Shown: positions 45,579 through 54,640, counted from the first letter of the stretch. The stretch is DNA of 64,000 nt from JAGLOK01 sp963675575 (GCA_963675575.1 OY776378.1:62001-126000), one strand, 5' to 3'. The notes: generated by a model not told the origin, from the letters alone. Program-made: numbers and translations.

Positions 45579-47705
45579 ATGGCTAAAAAAATTACAATTT
45601 ATGCCTTTATAACAGTTATTTTGGCAACTTCAATTTTAACAGGCTGCGGGCCCGCTAGTGTTATCGACTCAAAAGTCAAAACCGCAATAAGCAAAACTTC
45701 TCGTTCTGATGAAGCTGTAGAATGGCTTATCACTAACAAAGATATGATTATTCCAGAGCTTATCAATCGAATGTCAAATTCCTCGTCCAGAAAGTCTAAA
45801 CAGGCGGCAGAAGCTCTTCTTGTGATGGGTGATGTTGGCAGAGCTGGCGCGATAAAGCTTTTTGATACAATGTCGGAGGCGGGCAGAAACATGTGGTGCA
45901 CGATTCTCGCTGAACAAAAAAGCAAGCAGGCGGTAATTGAGCTTTTGATAATATCGTCTCACGAAGGCGCTTTTAATATGGCCGCTTCGGCGCTGCTTAC
46001 CATGGGAGATGTTGCATTAAACTATCTATCCGGTCAGCTACACAGCCAATATTATCAAGAAACTGTGGACACTGTGCTTGCAAATTTCGGGGAAGAGGCT
46101 GTGGATTTAATAATTCCCGCGGTACACTCAAGCGATAAAAACAAGGTAAACCGTGCTCTTGTAATATTAGCGACAATGGGGGAAAGCGCGGCCGCCAAGC
46201 TGGCTGTGGATGCGCTCAAAAATTCGCAAAGCGCAGCCGAGGCAAAGCAGATTGCAAGCGCTATGCTTAAACAATATCCGCAATCTTCAATATCCGCAAT
46301 AATGTCCGAAATTTCAACCGACACGAGGGAAGATATCGCTTCGTCGCTTCTTTTTGAAATCTCGGGAGATGAAAACATCTCTTTGGTTTTAACTCAAAGC
46401 GGATTAGGGGACGCAGAAAAAACATCATTAATATTGCAGGAATATGTGAAAATGTGCGGAGTCAATCCGGTTTTGCAAATTGCGTTAGCCGGTGATGACG
46501 CAGCGGCCGCAGGCGCCAAGATGGCACTTTCCGGAGGCGGATATGATAGGGAAGTTTTGATTGCGATTCTTAACAATATATCAGACGCTGATGGAGTTGG
46601 CTCAAAAATTGATATTTTGGCGGATAATTTGATAGATGACGTAAATATGAAGGTTTTCGCGCACTCAATTGTTGCCAATGATGCAAATTCGTTTATACAA
46701 CTTGCTGCAAGTACAATGGCACTAGGGGAAATCGGCGCAATCTTAGGTGGTGCGGCTTCAAATCAAACAATATATAACAGAATGCTCTCAATGACTCTGA
46801 CGCTTAGTTCGGAAAGCAAACAGCAGATTTTTTCGATTCTAGCCAGCTGTTCGGATGCGCAATTGCCCACCATTGTTTTGTCTGCGTATGCAAATGGAGG
46901 CGATGAAGGGAATCTTGCGGCGCAGGCTCTTACTTCGGCGGCGTCGGCAAACGGGAAGTTTTTGTTTTCAGATGTGGACATGATTCCATATGCGGATAAA
47001 ATCATAGAGGGTCTTTCGAGTGCTGATAGCGAACAGAAATCGTATGCGCGGATTATACTGTCGCGAATATCAACTGCAAAAAGCACAAACGAATTTTACA
47101 CTAAAATATTTGCTTCATATAAGGACAGCACTATTTTTTCAATACTAGCAGGGCATTACGGCGGGGCAGGTTCTTTGCCGCTTGGGCTGGGCATAGAAGT
47201 CGGTGGGCAGCAGATATCTCCAAAGACTGTAAGCGTTACTAAAACAGGGGATGTTAAAAATGTTTCATCATCAAATGAACCGGACTTTTCTACGCTTGTA
47301 ATGGGATTTGCGCCATATCTTGGTTGGTCGCAGGTGGAAAGCGACGCCGAGATAGTGCTCGAATTTAACTGTGATATAACGCCAAAACCAAAACGCTATT
47401 CCGGGCTTTTATCCGGCAGCTATCTTGGTGCGGAGGCATCGGGAACACTTTCACTGTATATTAATGGGGAGAAAGTTAAAACATCAACAGGCCATGCGCT
47501 AATTTTGCCGCCGGAGGAATATCCGGGACCTTCGGGGGAATTTAGATATATGGGTGACCCGGAAAACGCTCCCGCAAGCGAGGTTTATGTAATCTGTTTT
47601 ATTAACGCGATGTATAATATGTGGGGAGAAAAAGCGTTGTTTGGCTTTTATAATTACGATTTAAATTCCACAAAGCAGGCAGCGGCGGATTTGTTGGAAA
47701 ATTAA
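45579..47705 (+). CDS. HEAT-repeat-like lipoprotein
   Basis: 708 aa from ATG 45579 (TGGGGG site upstream). Signal peptide with lipobox ILTGC. Residues ~30-540 are a long series of paired helices with HEAT/PBS-like consensus, for example KSKQAAEALLVMGDVGRAGA, GAFNMAASALLTMGDVAL and KNKVNRALVILATMGESA. A different, Gly/Pro-rich domain takes the last ~165 residues (LSGSYLGAEASGTLSLYING). Such repeats act as protein-binding scaffolds; on the outer membrane surface of a Firmicute it would face the cell wall. Partner unknown. Confidence 0.82.
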   Translation: MAKKITIYAFITVILATSILTGCGPASVIDSKVKTAISKTSRSDEAVEWLITNKDMIIPELINRMSNSSSRKSKQAAEALLVMGDVGRAGAIKLFDTMSEAGRNMWCTILAEQKSKQAVIELLIISSHEGAFNMAASALLTMGDVALNYLSGQLHSQYYQETVDTVLANFGEEAVDLIIPAVHSSDKNKVNRALVILATMGESAAAKLAVDALKNSQSAAEAKQIASAMLKQYPQSSISAIMSEISTDTREDIASSLLFEISGDENISLVLTQSGLGDAEKTSLILQEYVKMCGVNPVLQIALAGDDAAAAGAKMALSGGGYDREVLIAILNNISDADGVGSKIDILADNLIDDVNMKVFAHSIVANDANSFIQLAASTMALGEIGAILGGAASNQTIYNRMLSMTLTLSSESKQQIFSILASCSDAQLPTIVLSAYANGGDEGNLAAQALTSAASANGKFLFSDVDMIPYADKIIEGLSSADSEQKSYARIILSRISTAKSTNEFYTKIFASYKDSTIFSILAGHYGGAGSLPLGLGIEVGGQQISPKTVSVTKTGDVKNVSSSNEPDFSTLVMGFAPYLGWSQVESDAEIVLEFNCDITPKPKRYSGLLSGSYLGAEASGTLSLYINGEKVKTSTGHALILPPEEYPGPSGEFRYMGDPENAPASEVYVICFINAMYNMWGEKALFGFYNYDLNSTKQAAADLLEN

Positions 47706-47827
47706 ATTTACTTTAATAAAACAACCTGTATTTTTTTGCAGGCATAAATATAAATAGAATAACCCAAATTCTGACTAAAAATAATGATTTTATAATAAAA
47801 AAACATTTAACGGGAACTGATTAGTGT

Positions 47828-47833
47828 TATAAT
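47828..47833 (+). promoter_or_regulatory. -10 element directly before the histidine kinase start codon
   Basis: Perfect TATAAT with TTTAAC 16 bp upstream (47806-47811). The predicted start point coincides with ATG 47840, and no ribosome binding site is visible, so the message could be leaderless. Confidence 0.45.
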
Positions 47834-47839
47834 AATAAG

Positions 47840-48733
47840 ATGATGCAAAATATTAAAAAAAGGAATATTAAGCTGAATGTAAGAAAGGCCGCGTACTGGG
47901 TGATGGTGGCAAGCTATCTTCAGATAGCGGCAGCCCTTTTGGTAGCTTTTTTGTACTTGCGCGGCGAGAATGTGTCCACGACCATTATGATGGCTGTATT
48001 GGTCATACTCGTCATTGCGGGAAATTTTCTTTTGATGCGCAATGCGAAGATTATACTTTCCACAAGGCAGGCACTTAACGAGCAATGGATTAATATGACT
48101 GAGATATTGCACAGCGAAGCGGAGCTTAACAACAAACTGCGTGCGCAAAGGCATGACTTTTTAAATCACCTTCAAGTGGTATCATCGCTTGTTCAGCTTA
48201 AGGAATATGACGAAGCCAATAAATATCTTGCAAAAATATTCGGAGATGTAAAACAAATAGGCCAGCTTTTGCGCACATCAAACCCCGCAGTCAATGCGCT
48301 TCTCGCGGCAAAAGCCGTCGACGCTACTAAAAACAAAGTAATTTTAAACTTTCATATTTCCGCGAAGCTTAAAGATATACCTATTGAGGATTGGGAGCTT
48401 TGTCGTATACTTTCCAACCTAATCGATAATGCAATATATGAAGCAAAAAAAACATATGGAGAAGTTCATTTGACACTGAGGGAAGATGACAACGCTCTCT
48501 ATTTTTCAGTTGAAAACGACGGGAATGAAATATCTGATGAAATGAAAAAGAAAATATTTGAACCAGGATATACTACTAAAGGCGAAGATGGAACGGGAAT
48601 GGGTCTTTATATCGTGAATCAAACACTTGAAGAAAACAATGGTACTATGGAACTGGAAAGCTCAGACGGTAGAACCAGATTCTTTGGATATATAGTAGCT
48701 TCTGATAAATCAGAGCCAGAAAACGACATTTAG
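47840..48733 (+). CDS. Sensor histidine kinase, SPOB_a/AgrC-like
   Basis: 297 aa. Two membrane helices (about 21-41 and 46-66), then a SPOB_a-type dimerisation domain with the phospho-acceptor in RAQRHDFLNHLQVV (His ~110) and a HATPase_c domain: N box ILSNLIDNAIYEA, G1 FEPGYTTKGEDGTGMGLYIV. This kinase class (CitA, DcuS, AgrC, YcbA) normally pairs with CheY-type regulators, in the Agr group with LytTR output. The LytTR regulator lies 2.4 kb downstream after the flotillin genes and is the best partner. No AgrBD signal genes are seen. Confidence 0.9.
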   Translation: MMQNIKKRNIKLNVRKAAYWVMVASYLQIAAALLVAFLYLRGENVSTTIMMAVLVILVIAGNFLLMRNAKIILSTRQALNEQWINMTEILHSEAELNNKLRAQRHDFLNHLQVVSSLVQLKEYDEANKYLAKIFGDVKQIGQLLRTSNPAVNALLAAKAVDATKNKVILNFHISAKLKDIPIEDWELCRILSNLIDNAIYEAKKTYGEVHLTLREDDNALYFSVENDGNEISDEMKKKIFEPGYTTKGEDGTGMGLYIVNQTLEENNGTMELESSDGRTRFFGYIVASDKSEPENDI

Positions 48734-48830
48734 GTACATGTAGAGCTTTCTTTGTAGCAAATGAATAGCGTTTGATACCTTTTAGCATTAATATAATTCG
48801 TATACAATCAAAGGTAAATGAGGTGAAATT

Positions 48831-49352
48831 ATGGATGCCGGAAATGAAATTTTAATGAATATCTTAGGTTTTAGTATAAGCTGGCCTGCTGTTGTGTGCT
48901 TGATAATAGGTATAGCCCTTGTAATAGTTGAGATGTTTACACCGGGACTTACAGCACCAGGAGTAATTGGCTTTGTTTTAATTATACTTGGTATAATTTT
49001 AACTGCAGGTTCTGTTCCTGAAGGGCTTATATTGCTACTGATTGTTATAGCGATATTGTCTGTAGCACTGTTTTTTGTGTTACGAAGCGCTTCGAAAGGA
49101 ATGCTGAGCCGTTCGCCGCTGATTAAAAAAGAGACGGAAAGCGAATATCTTTCAGTTGACGACATGAAGTTTTTTGTAGGAAAAGAAGGTGAGGCACTTA
49201 CGATACTAAGACCTGCGGGAACATGCGACTTCAGCGGAGTCCGGTTGGATGTTGTAACGGAAGGATCCTTTGTTCAAAAAGGAACAAAAGTAAAGGTCAT
49301 TCGCGTGGAAGGGCGGCGCATAGTCGTTGCGCCCATTGCGCTTGATGAATAA
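48831..49352 (+). CDS. NfeD-family membrane protein
   Basis: 173 aa. Three hydrophobic helices at the N-terminus (ISWPAVVCLIIGIALVIVEM, PGVIGFVLIILGIILTAG and the next) and a C-terminal OB-fold (EGEALTILRPAGTCDFSG, FVQKGTKVKVIRVEGRRIVV). This is the short NfeD form without the protease domain. NfeD proteins are encoded next to SPFH/flotillin partners, as here with floA 20 bp downstream, and form membrane microdomains with them. Confidence 0.93.
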   Translation: MDAGNEILMNILGFSISWPAVVCLIIGIALVIVEMFTPGLTAPGVIGFVLIILGIILTAGSVPEGLILLLIVIAILSVALFFVLRSASKGMLSRSPLIKKETESEYLSVDDMKFFVGKEGEALTILRPAGTCDFSGVRLDVVTEGSFVQKGTKVKVIRVEGRRIVVAPIALDE

Positions 49353-49372
49353 CGAATTTAAAGGAGATTGTT

Positions 49373-50380
49373 ATGGAAGTAGTAATTATTTTAGCCATTA
49401 TAGTAGGAATTATAATATTTCTTGCCCTGTTCTTTTCGTTTATTCCAATCAGTTTATGGATAAGAGCAGCAGCATCAAATGTTAAAGTAGGACTCGGTCA
49501 ACTGATTGGTATGCGCTTTAGAAAAGTTGTGCCATCCCGTATTATCATTCCTGCGATTAAAAGCACAAAAGCGGGGTTGGATATCTCTGTAGCACAGCTT
49601 GAAACGCACTATATGGCAGGCGGCAACGTGGACAGAGTAATAGAAGCATCCATCGCTGCACAGCGTGCAGGCATAGCGCTTACTTTTGAGAGGGCCTGTG
49701 CTATAGACCTTGCCGGCCGAGATATTTTGACTGCAGTTCAGATGAGCGTACATCCCAAGGTTATTGAAACTCCGATAGTGGCCGCTATCGCAAAAGACGG
49801 CATCGAGCTGCGCGCGAAAGCCAGAGTTACAGTCCGCGCAAACATCGATAGGCTAGTCGGCGGAGCCGGTGAAGAGACAATAATCGCCCGTGTTGGCGAA
49901 GGTATCGTTACCACTGTTGGTTCGGCGGTAAGCCATAAAGCTGTACTTGAAAACCCTGATACCATTTCACACACTGTGCTAAGCAAAGGATTGGATGCGG
50001 GCACAGCTTATGAAATTCTTTCAATCGATATTGCCGACGTTGATGTTGGACGTAACATCGGCGCTCAGCTGCAAACCGACCAAGCACAGGCGGACTTGCG
50101 CATAGCGCGTGCAAAAGCCGAGGAACGCCGCGCTATGGCTGTTGCCAAGGAGCAGGAAATGGTGGCTCTGGAGCAAGAGATGCGCGCACGCGTTGTGGAA
50201 GCTGAGGCCGAAATCCCCAAAGCTATGGCATTCGCTTTCCGAGAAGGAAATATTGGAATAATGGATTACTATAACATGAAAAATGTTATGAGCGACACCG
50301 AGATGAGGAATGCTATTTCCGGCATGACCGGCGGTGAAAAAGCAGGAGCAATAGAAGAAAAGAACAATAAAGATAAATAA
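49373..50380 (+). CDS. floA: Flotillin-like protein FloA
   Basis: 335 aa. Membrane-microdomain scaffold (SPFH family, YqfA type). N-terminal membrane-entering helix (VVIILAIIVGIIIFLALFF), SPFH domain to ~residue 200 with long beta-strand repeats, and a helical region of EA-rich repeats (AKAEERRAMAVAKEQEMVAL). KSTKAGLDISVAQLETHYMA is typical of FloA. Good ribosome binding site AAGGAGA. Operon with NfeD upstream and a repeat protein downstream, which reuse the same neighbours seen around floA in other clostridia. Confidence 0.95.
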   Translation: MEVVIILAIIVGIIIFLALFFSFIPISLWIRAAASNVKVGLGQLIGMRFRKVVPSRIIIPAIKSTKAGLDISVAQLETHYMAGGNVDRVIEASIAAQRAGIALTFERACAIDLAGRDILTAVQMSVHPKVIETPIVAAIAKDGIELRAKARVTVRANIDRLVGGAGEETIIARVGEGIVTTVGSAVSHKAVLENPDTISHTVLSKGLDAGTAYEILSIDIADVDVGRNIGAQLQTDQAQADLRIARAKAEERRAMAVAKEQEMVALEQEMRARVVEAEAEIPKAMAFAFREGNIGIMDYYNMKNVMSDTEMRNAISGMTGGEKAGAIEEKNNKDK

Positions 50381-50391
50381 TCATTGTTTGT

Positions 50392-50422
50392 GCGGATTCC
50401 CGGAATAAGAACGGGAATCCGC
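50392..50422 (+). other. Strong intra-operon hairpin between floA and the next gene
   Basis: GCGGATTCCCG and CGGGAATCCGC form a perfect 11-bp stem with a 9-nt loop. There is no T-run after it, so it is not a classical terminator; it may mark an mRNA processing or stability site that sets the ratio of floA to downstream genes. Confidence 0.75.
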
Positions 50423-50446
50423 AATCCTGACAGTAGGAGTGACAAT

Positions 50447-51127
50447 ATGGAAATTATATCAAGGTTGATTCCGCTTTTTGTTATAATAAGCATAATATTC
50501 AGCATTATAAATAAAGCGAAACAAACTCAAAATAAATCTTCAAATGCGAGCTCTTCGGCTGGAAGTTCGCCAAAAAAGAGCCTGTCTCTTCAAGAAATTA
50601 TACGCCAGCAGATTGAAGAGCAAAGAAATGCTATGGTTGGTGTAAAAAACCAAAGCGTTTCGCCAACCCCGAAACCACAGCCGGAGCCACAGAAAATGGG
50701 CGAAGGAAACATTACGAATCTTAACTCCCTGGAAAACAGGCCGACAGAAATGCAGCCCCATTCTCATGATGCTCATCTAAATAAGCCATATAATGAAGGT
50801 GAAAAGCTAAACAGGCAGACACTTGAAGGTGTGCCGACAGAAATGCAGCGCCATGCGCATAAAGCTCATATTGGAATAAGCTACAATGAGGGCGACGCAC
50901 TGGATAGATATTCCCTTGAAGGCTCGCCGATAACGGAATATGAGGACAAATTTGATTTGGATGAGGTTTCAAAAGTATCAAGAGCAGACAAAAAATCAAC
51001 GAAGCCAAAAAAACAAGCCCTCTCAAGAGGTGAATTCAGATCCTTGAAAATTAATAGGGTAAGCGTTGTTAATGGAATAATTATGTCAGAGATACTTAAC
51101 AAAAGAGGCGGCAGAAGGGCGTTGTAA
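50447..51127 (+). CDS. Repeat protein of the flotillin operon, unknown function
   Basis: 226 aa from ATG 50447, chosen because TAGGAG sits just upstream. One N-terminal membrane helix (LIPLFVIISIIFSII), a Ser/Gln/Pro-rich linker, then a duplicated ~30-residue unit: SLENRPTEMQPHSHDAHLNK... and TLEGVPTEMQRHAHKAHIGI..., each followed by (P/S)YNEG(E/D), with a third partial unit SLEGSPITEYEDKF. Basic C-terminus. His-rich repeats might bind metal. Its TAA overlaps the ATG of the LytTR regulator by one base, so the two are coupled. Family not recognised. Confidence 0.75.
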   Translation: MEIISRLIPLFVIISIIFSIINKAKQTQNKSSNASSSAGSSPKKSLSLQEIIRQQIEEQRNAMVGVKNQSVSPTPKPQPEPQKMGEGNITNLNSLENRPTEMQPHSHDAHLNKPYNEGEKLNRQTLEGVPTEMQRHAHKAHIGISYNEGDALDRYSLEGSPITEYEDKFDLDEVSKVSRADKKSTKPKKQALSRGEFRSLKINRVSVVNGIIMSEILNKRGGRRAL

Positions 51128-51864
51128 TGAGCGATTTTAGAGTGTTGATAGCAGATGATGACGAGGGTATGCGCATCATCTTAAACAAAATAGTGGACAA
51201 GACCCCGGGGTTTAAAGTCACAGATATTGCCAACGATGGAAAACAAGCGCTGATGCTTTTTGAAAAAGGCAAGCACGATGTTGTTTTCTTGGATGTTGAA
51301 ATGCCTGAGATGGACGGCATTGAATGCGCTAAAGCAATAAATGATATTGATCCTGAAACGCCCATTATTTTTGCGACAGCCCATGAAAACTATATGGCGG
51401 ACGCTTTCAAGGTATATGCGTTTGATTATCTTATAAAACCCTTTGATGTGGAACGGGCTGTAAGCACTTTAATGAGGATAAAAGAGCGTGCTCAAACTCT
51501 GCAGGTTCCCGGCATGGGTCTTAACGCCATTAAAAACCTTGGCAAATTGATTGTTCGCCACAGGGAGGGAATATCTTTTGTAAACACCAGAGATATTGTT
51601 TTGGCTCAGCGTGAGGAAGGCTCAACTGTTATATATACACTAAGTGACAGGATAACCACATCAGAGCCATTGGGAGAGCTTGAAAAGCGCTTGGATCCCG
51701 GGATGTTTTTCAGATCCCATAAATCCTATATTATTAACTTGAGGAAAATAACAAAGGTCTATCCTTACGGAAGATGGACTTATATAGTCAAATTCGAAGG
51801 TACGGAAAGAGATGCTCTCATTACACATGAGAAATTTTCCAAACTCGAGGAAATGTTTAACTAA
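51127..51864 (+). CDS. LytTR-family response regulator
   Basis: 245 aa. Receiver domain with DDD at residues 10-12, phospho-acceptor Asp in VVFLDVEMPEMDG (about residue 57), Thr in FATAHE and Lys in YLIKPF; then a LytTR DNA-binding domain (NTRDIVLAQREEGSTVIYT ... FFRSHKSYIINLRKITKVY). The LytTR class normally binds direct repeats spaced about two turns apart. Coupled to the flotillin-operon repeat protein, suggesting that this operon is its own target. The likely kinase is encoded at 47840-48733. Confidence 0.95.
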   Translation: MSDFRVLIADDDEGMRIILNKIVDKTPGFKVTDIANDGKQALMLFEKGKHDVVFLDVEMPEMDGIECAKAINDIDPETPIIFATAHENYMADAFKVYAFDYLIKPFDVERAVSTLMRIKERAQTLQVPGMGLNAIKNLGKLIVRHREGISFVNTRDIVLAQREEGSTVIYTLSDRITTSEPLGELEKRLDPGMFFRSHKSYIINLRKITKVYPYGRWTYIVKFEGTERDALITHEKFSKLEEMFN

Positions 51865-51880
51865 GTTTAAAGATAATATT

Positions 51881-51917
51881 AAAGCCTATGAGAAGTTGAT
51901 TGCTCATAGGCTTTTTG
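51881..51917 (+). terminator. Terminator of the flotillin-LytTR operon
   Basis: AAAGCCTATGAG and CTCATAGGCTTT form a perfect 12-bp stem, 10-nt loop, then T-run. It also flanks the 3' end of argJ. Confidence 0.93.
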
Positions 51918-51943
51918 TTTATCTGAAATTAACCAAAAAAATT

Positions 51944-53125
51944 TTAAGTTCTGTAGCTTCCGTTTATTTTTATGTAATCATATGAAAAATCGCAAGACCA
52001 CACATTATATTCGCCACCACCCTGATTCATGATGAAATTATATTCCACTTCATCTGCGGCGAGTATTTTTGCGGCGGCTGCTTCGTCAAAAACAATTCCG
52101 GTTCCGTGGCTGTACATCAGTAAATCGCCTATGTAAAGCTCACATAATTGTGGGTCAAACTCTGCTCCGGAGTATCCGGCGGCGGTAAGTATTCTTCCCC
52201 AGTTTGCATCTTGTCCGAAAGCGGCAGTTTTGCAAAGCGGCGATTTCGCTATGGCGTTCGCAATAAGTTTTGCTGAGTTTTCATCCGGAGCGGACATTAC
52301 GTTTATGGTCATAAGCTTTGTCGCGCCTTCGCCGTCTGCGGCCAGCATCTTTGCGAGAGTGGTGCAAATATCAAGCAAAGCTTTGAAAAACTCTCCGGTT
52401 AAGGAATCCACCTTGACACCCGACATGCCGTTTGCCAGCATTAAAACAGTGTCGCATACGCTGGTGTCGCCATCCACGCTTACTCTGTTGTATGTTAAAT
52501 CAGCGCATTTTTTAAGCATTGACGCAATTAAGTCCGGCTCAATTTCAGCGTCGGTAGTTATAAGGCTTATCATGGTCGCCATGTTGGGGTGTATCATGCC
52601 AGAGCCTTTTGCTATGGCTCCGATGCGAACCTTTTGGCCGCCTAAATCAATTTCTTTGTGAACGGCTTTAGGATGGGTATCTGTAGTCATGATAGCGGAA
52701 GCGGCGTCGTCGCCGTTTAAGTCACTCATAGTGCTTATCGCGGTTTCAATTCCCGCTTTAACCTTGTCCATAGGAAGGCGGACTCCGATTACACCTGTGG
52801 AATTTGGCAGCACTTCATTTTGTGCGCAGCCTATTTGCTTTGCTATTAGACCGCAAATATCTTTTGCGTCATTAATGCCTTCGTGCCCGACGCAAGCGTT
52901 TGCGTTGCCCGCATTGACAAATATGCATTTCGCGTATCCGCCCTTAACATGTTCTCTGCTTACTTCAAGGCTGTGCCCTTTTACGATGTTTTTTGTGAAA
53001 ACGCCTGCGCAAGAAGCGACTTTATCGCTTGAAACTATGCAAATGTCCAAGTTCCCGTTCTTTTTTAGTCCGCTTGCGGCCGTTCCCGCTTTAAAACCTA
53101 TAGGATATGTGACTGCTGATTTCAT
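51944..53125 (-). CDS. argJ: Bifunctional ornithine acetyltransferase / N-acetylglutamate synthase ArgJ
   Basis: 393 aa. Cyclic arginine pathway enzyme moving the acetyl group from N-acetylornithine to glutamate. The self-cleavage site AIMTTDTHPK is present near residue 177, where the Thr becomes the catalytic nucleophile of the beta chain; GNANACVGHEG and SVDGDTSVCDT are further family blocks. Length normal. Isolated here: no argC, argB or argD beside it, which is unusual since these normally form one operon. No ribosome binding site better than weak before ATG 53125. Confidence 0.95.
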   Translation of the reverse strand: MKSAVTYPIGFKAGTAASGLKKNGNLDICIVSSDKVASCAGVFTKNIVKGHSLEVSREHVKGGYAKCIFVNAGNANACVGHEGINDAKDICGLIAKQIGCAQNEVLPNSTGVIGVRLPMDKVKAGIETAISTMSDLNGDDAASAIMTTDTHPKAVHKEIDLGGQKVRIGAIAKGSGMIHPNMATMISLITTDAEIEPDLIASMLKKCADLTYNRVSVDGDTSVCDTVLMLANGMSGVKVDSLTGEFFKALLDICTTLAKMLAADGEGATKLMTINVMSAPDENSAKLIANAIAKSPLCKTAAFGQDANWGRILTAAGYSGAEFDPQLCELYIGDLLMYSHGTGIVFDEAAAAKILAADEVEYNFIMNQGGGEYNVWSCDFSYDYIKINGSYRT

Positions 53126-53263
53126 GGTTTTTCCTTATAAAATTATTTATTATGTATAAGATAGTTGATTTTTTATAATTATATTTTATTATCTGCCAAC
53201 ATGCAATAATGGTGTATAATTATTATAATAAAATGTGGAAACGCTTTGTCCGAAGGGATTACA

Positions 53264-53293
53264 TTGACTTTTTTCATATAAATTCTATATAAT
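53264..53293 (+). promoter_or_regulatory. Promoter of the ppx-like gene
   Basis: TTGACT (53264-53269), 18-bp spacer, perfect TATAAT (53288-53293), 36 bp before the ATG. Confidence 0.65.
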
Positions 53294-53329
53294 ATGCAAT
53301 TAGAAATGATCTTTAGGGGTATTTAAAAA

Positions 53330-54286
53330 ATGGAAAGCAACAGACAAGCGGTTATTGATATAGGTTCAAACTCCGTAAGGCTACTTGTGGCCGACTGCTC
53401 GGATGGAAATGTTGCGCCCATTTATAAGGCTATAAACACAGTCAGGCTTTCACAAGGATTGGCTGTTTCGGGAAGCCTTTCGGAAGCAGCTATGGCAAGA
53501 ACCATGAATGCCGTTTATAATTTTAATATAAAAGCAATTGAAATGGGAGCGAAAAATGTTTGGTGTTTTGCGACGGCCGCGGTGAGAAACGCTGAAAACT
53601 CCGAGCGCTTCATAGGGCTTATAAAAGAGAAGGTTTTGCTTGACGTGGATGTCCTTTCTAAAAAAAGCGAAGCTCAGATGGGGTTTATTGGTGTTGGCGG
53701 CATGGGTGTGCGAGGCATTCTGGATATCGGCGGCGGCTCAACTGAAATAGCTGTGGGTGACGGAGAAAAGATTCACCGCTGTTCAATGAATCTTGGGGCT
53801 GTGACGGCGCTTGATTTGTATCCTTTGGGAGACATTGCCGATGAGCTTACCCTTGAGGCGATGCGGCAGTGGGCCATAAACATTATGGCCAAGGAAGCCG
53901 CGAACGTATTGCTTCAAAGCTCCGATGTCGAGTTTGTGGGAATAGGCGGAACAATAACAACTCTCGCGGCGATGGAGCTTAAAATGGCCAAGTATGACCC
54001 AATGAAGATTCAAGGGAAGAGGCTCACTCTGCGAACTGCCGAAAAGTGGTATAAAACTCTTATTACAATGCCATTGGCGGCTAGAAAAACAATTATTGGT
54101 CTTGAACCTCAGCGAGCGGATATAATAGTAGGTGGGGTTGTGATTCTTCTGACGTTTATGGATCTTTTTTCGCTGAGAGAGATAAGAGTTTCAGACTCGG
54201 GAAATCTTGAAGGCTATTTGAAAGCCAAACTTTTTCTTAACGAAGGGTTAGATAAAGAAATTGCCGAGGAGACAGAAAATGATTAG
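53330..54286 (+). CDS. Ppx/GppA-family phosphatase
   Basis: 318 aa. Exopolyphosphatase / pppGpp phosphohydrolase fold (ASKHA). N-terminal phosphate loop IDIGSNSVRLLVADC, second loop LDIGGGSTEIAVG near residue 135, and the VGIGGTITTLAAMEL loop. Short form lacking the HD C-terminal domain of E. coli Ppx. Substrate (polyphosphate or pppGpp) cannot be chosen. The Dabb gene begins within its last eight bases. Confidence 0.92.
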   Translation: MESNRQAVIDIGSNSVRLLVADCSDGNVAPIYKAINTVRLSQGLAVSGSLSEAAMARTMNAVYNFNIKAIEMGAKNVWCFATAAVRNAENSERFIGLIKEKVLLDVDVLSKKSEAQMGFIGVGGMGVRGILDIGGGSTEIAVGDGEKIHRCSMNLGAVTALDLYPLGDIADELTLEAMRQWAINIMAKEAANVLLQSSDVEFVGIGGTITTLAAMELKMAKYDPMKIQGKRLTLRTAEKWYKTLITMPLAARKTIIGLEPQRADIIVGGVVILLTFMDLFSLREIRVSDSGNLEGYLKAKLFLNEGLDKEIAEETEND

Positions 54287-54563
54287 ACACGTTGTGCTGT
54301 GGAAGTTCAAAAAGCAAAACAAGACAGAGAACATGGATATGTTCAAAGAAATGCTTGTCGCGCTTTCAAGCGAGATAGATGACATAATTAGTTTGTCGGT
54401 AGGAAATGATGTGAATGCATCCGAATGGGACATGGCTCTTGTGCTGGATGTAAAATCTATTGAAGCTCTCAATAGATATAAGGAACATCCAAAGCATAAA
54501 ATTGTTTCAGACTTTTGCAAAAGGATAAGAACGGATAGATGCGCTGTTGATTTTGAGGTTTGA
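54279..54563 (+). CDS. Dabb (stress-responsive A/B barrel) domain protein
   Basis: 94 aa from ATG 54279; GAGGAGA ribosome binding site lies inside the ppx-like gene, making the pair coupled. Starts IRHVVLWKFKKQ, the usual first strand of Dabb proteins, and has LVLDVKSIEALNRYKEHPKHKIVSDF, with the conserved YxxHPxH motif. Dabb proteins are small ferredoxin-fold dimers of mostly unknown function, some acting in stress response or as cyclases. Confidence 0.9.
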   Translation: MIRHVVLWKFKKQNKTENMDMFKEMLVALSSEIDDIISLSVGNDVNASEWDMALVLDVKSIEALNRYKEHPKHKIVSDFCKRIRTDRCAVDFEV

Positions 54564-54640
54564 TTTCAACTTAATTTCCTCTAGATTTATATGCTGGCCG
54601 GGACAATATATATAAGTTTTGAAAATGCTTAATACTTACC

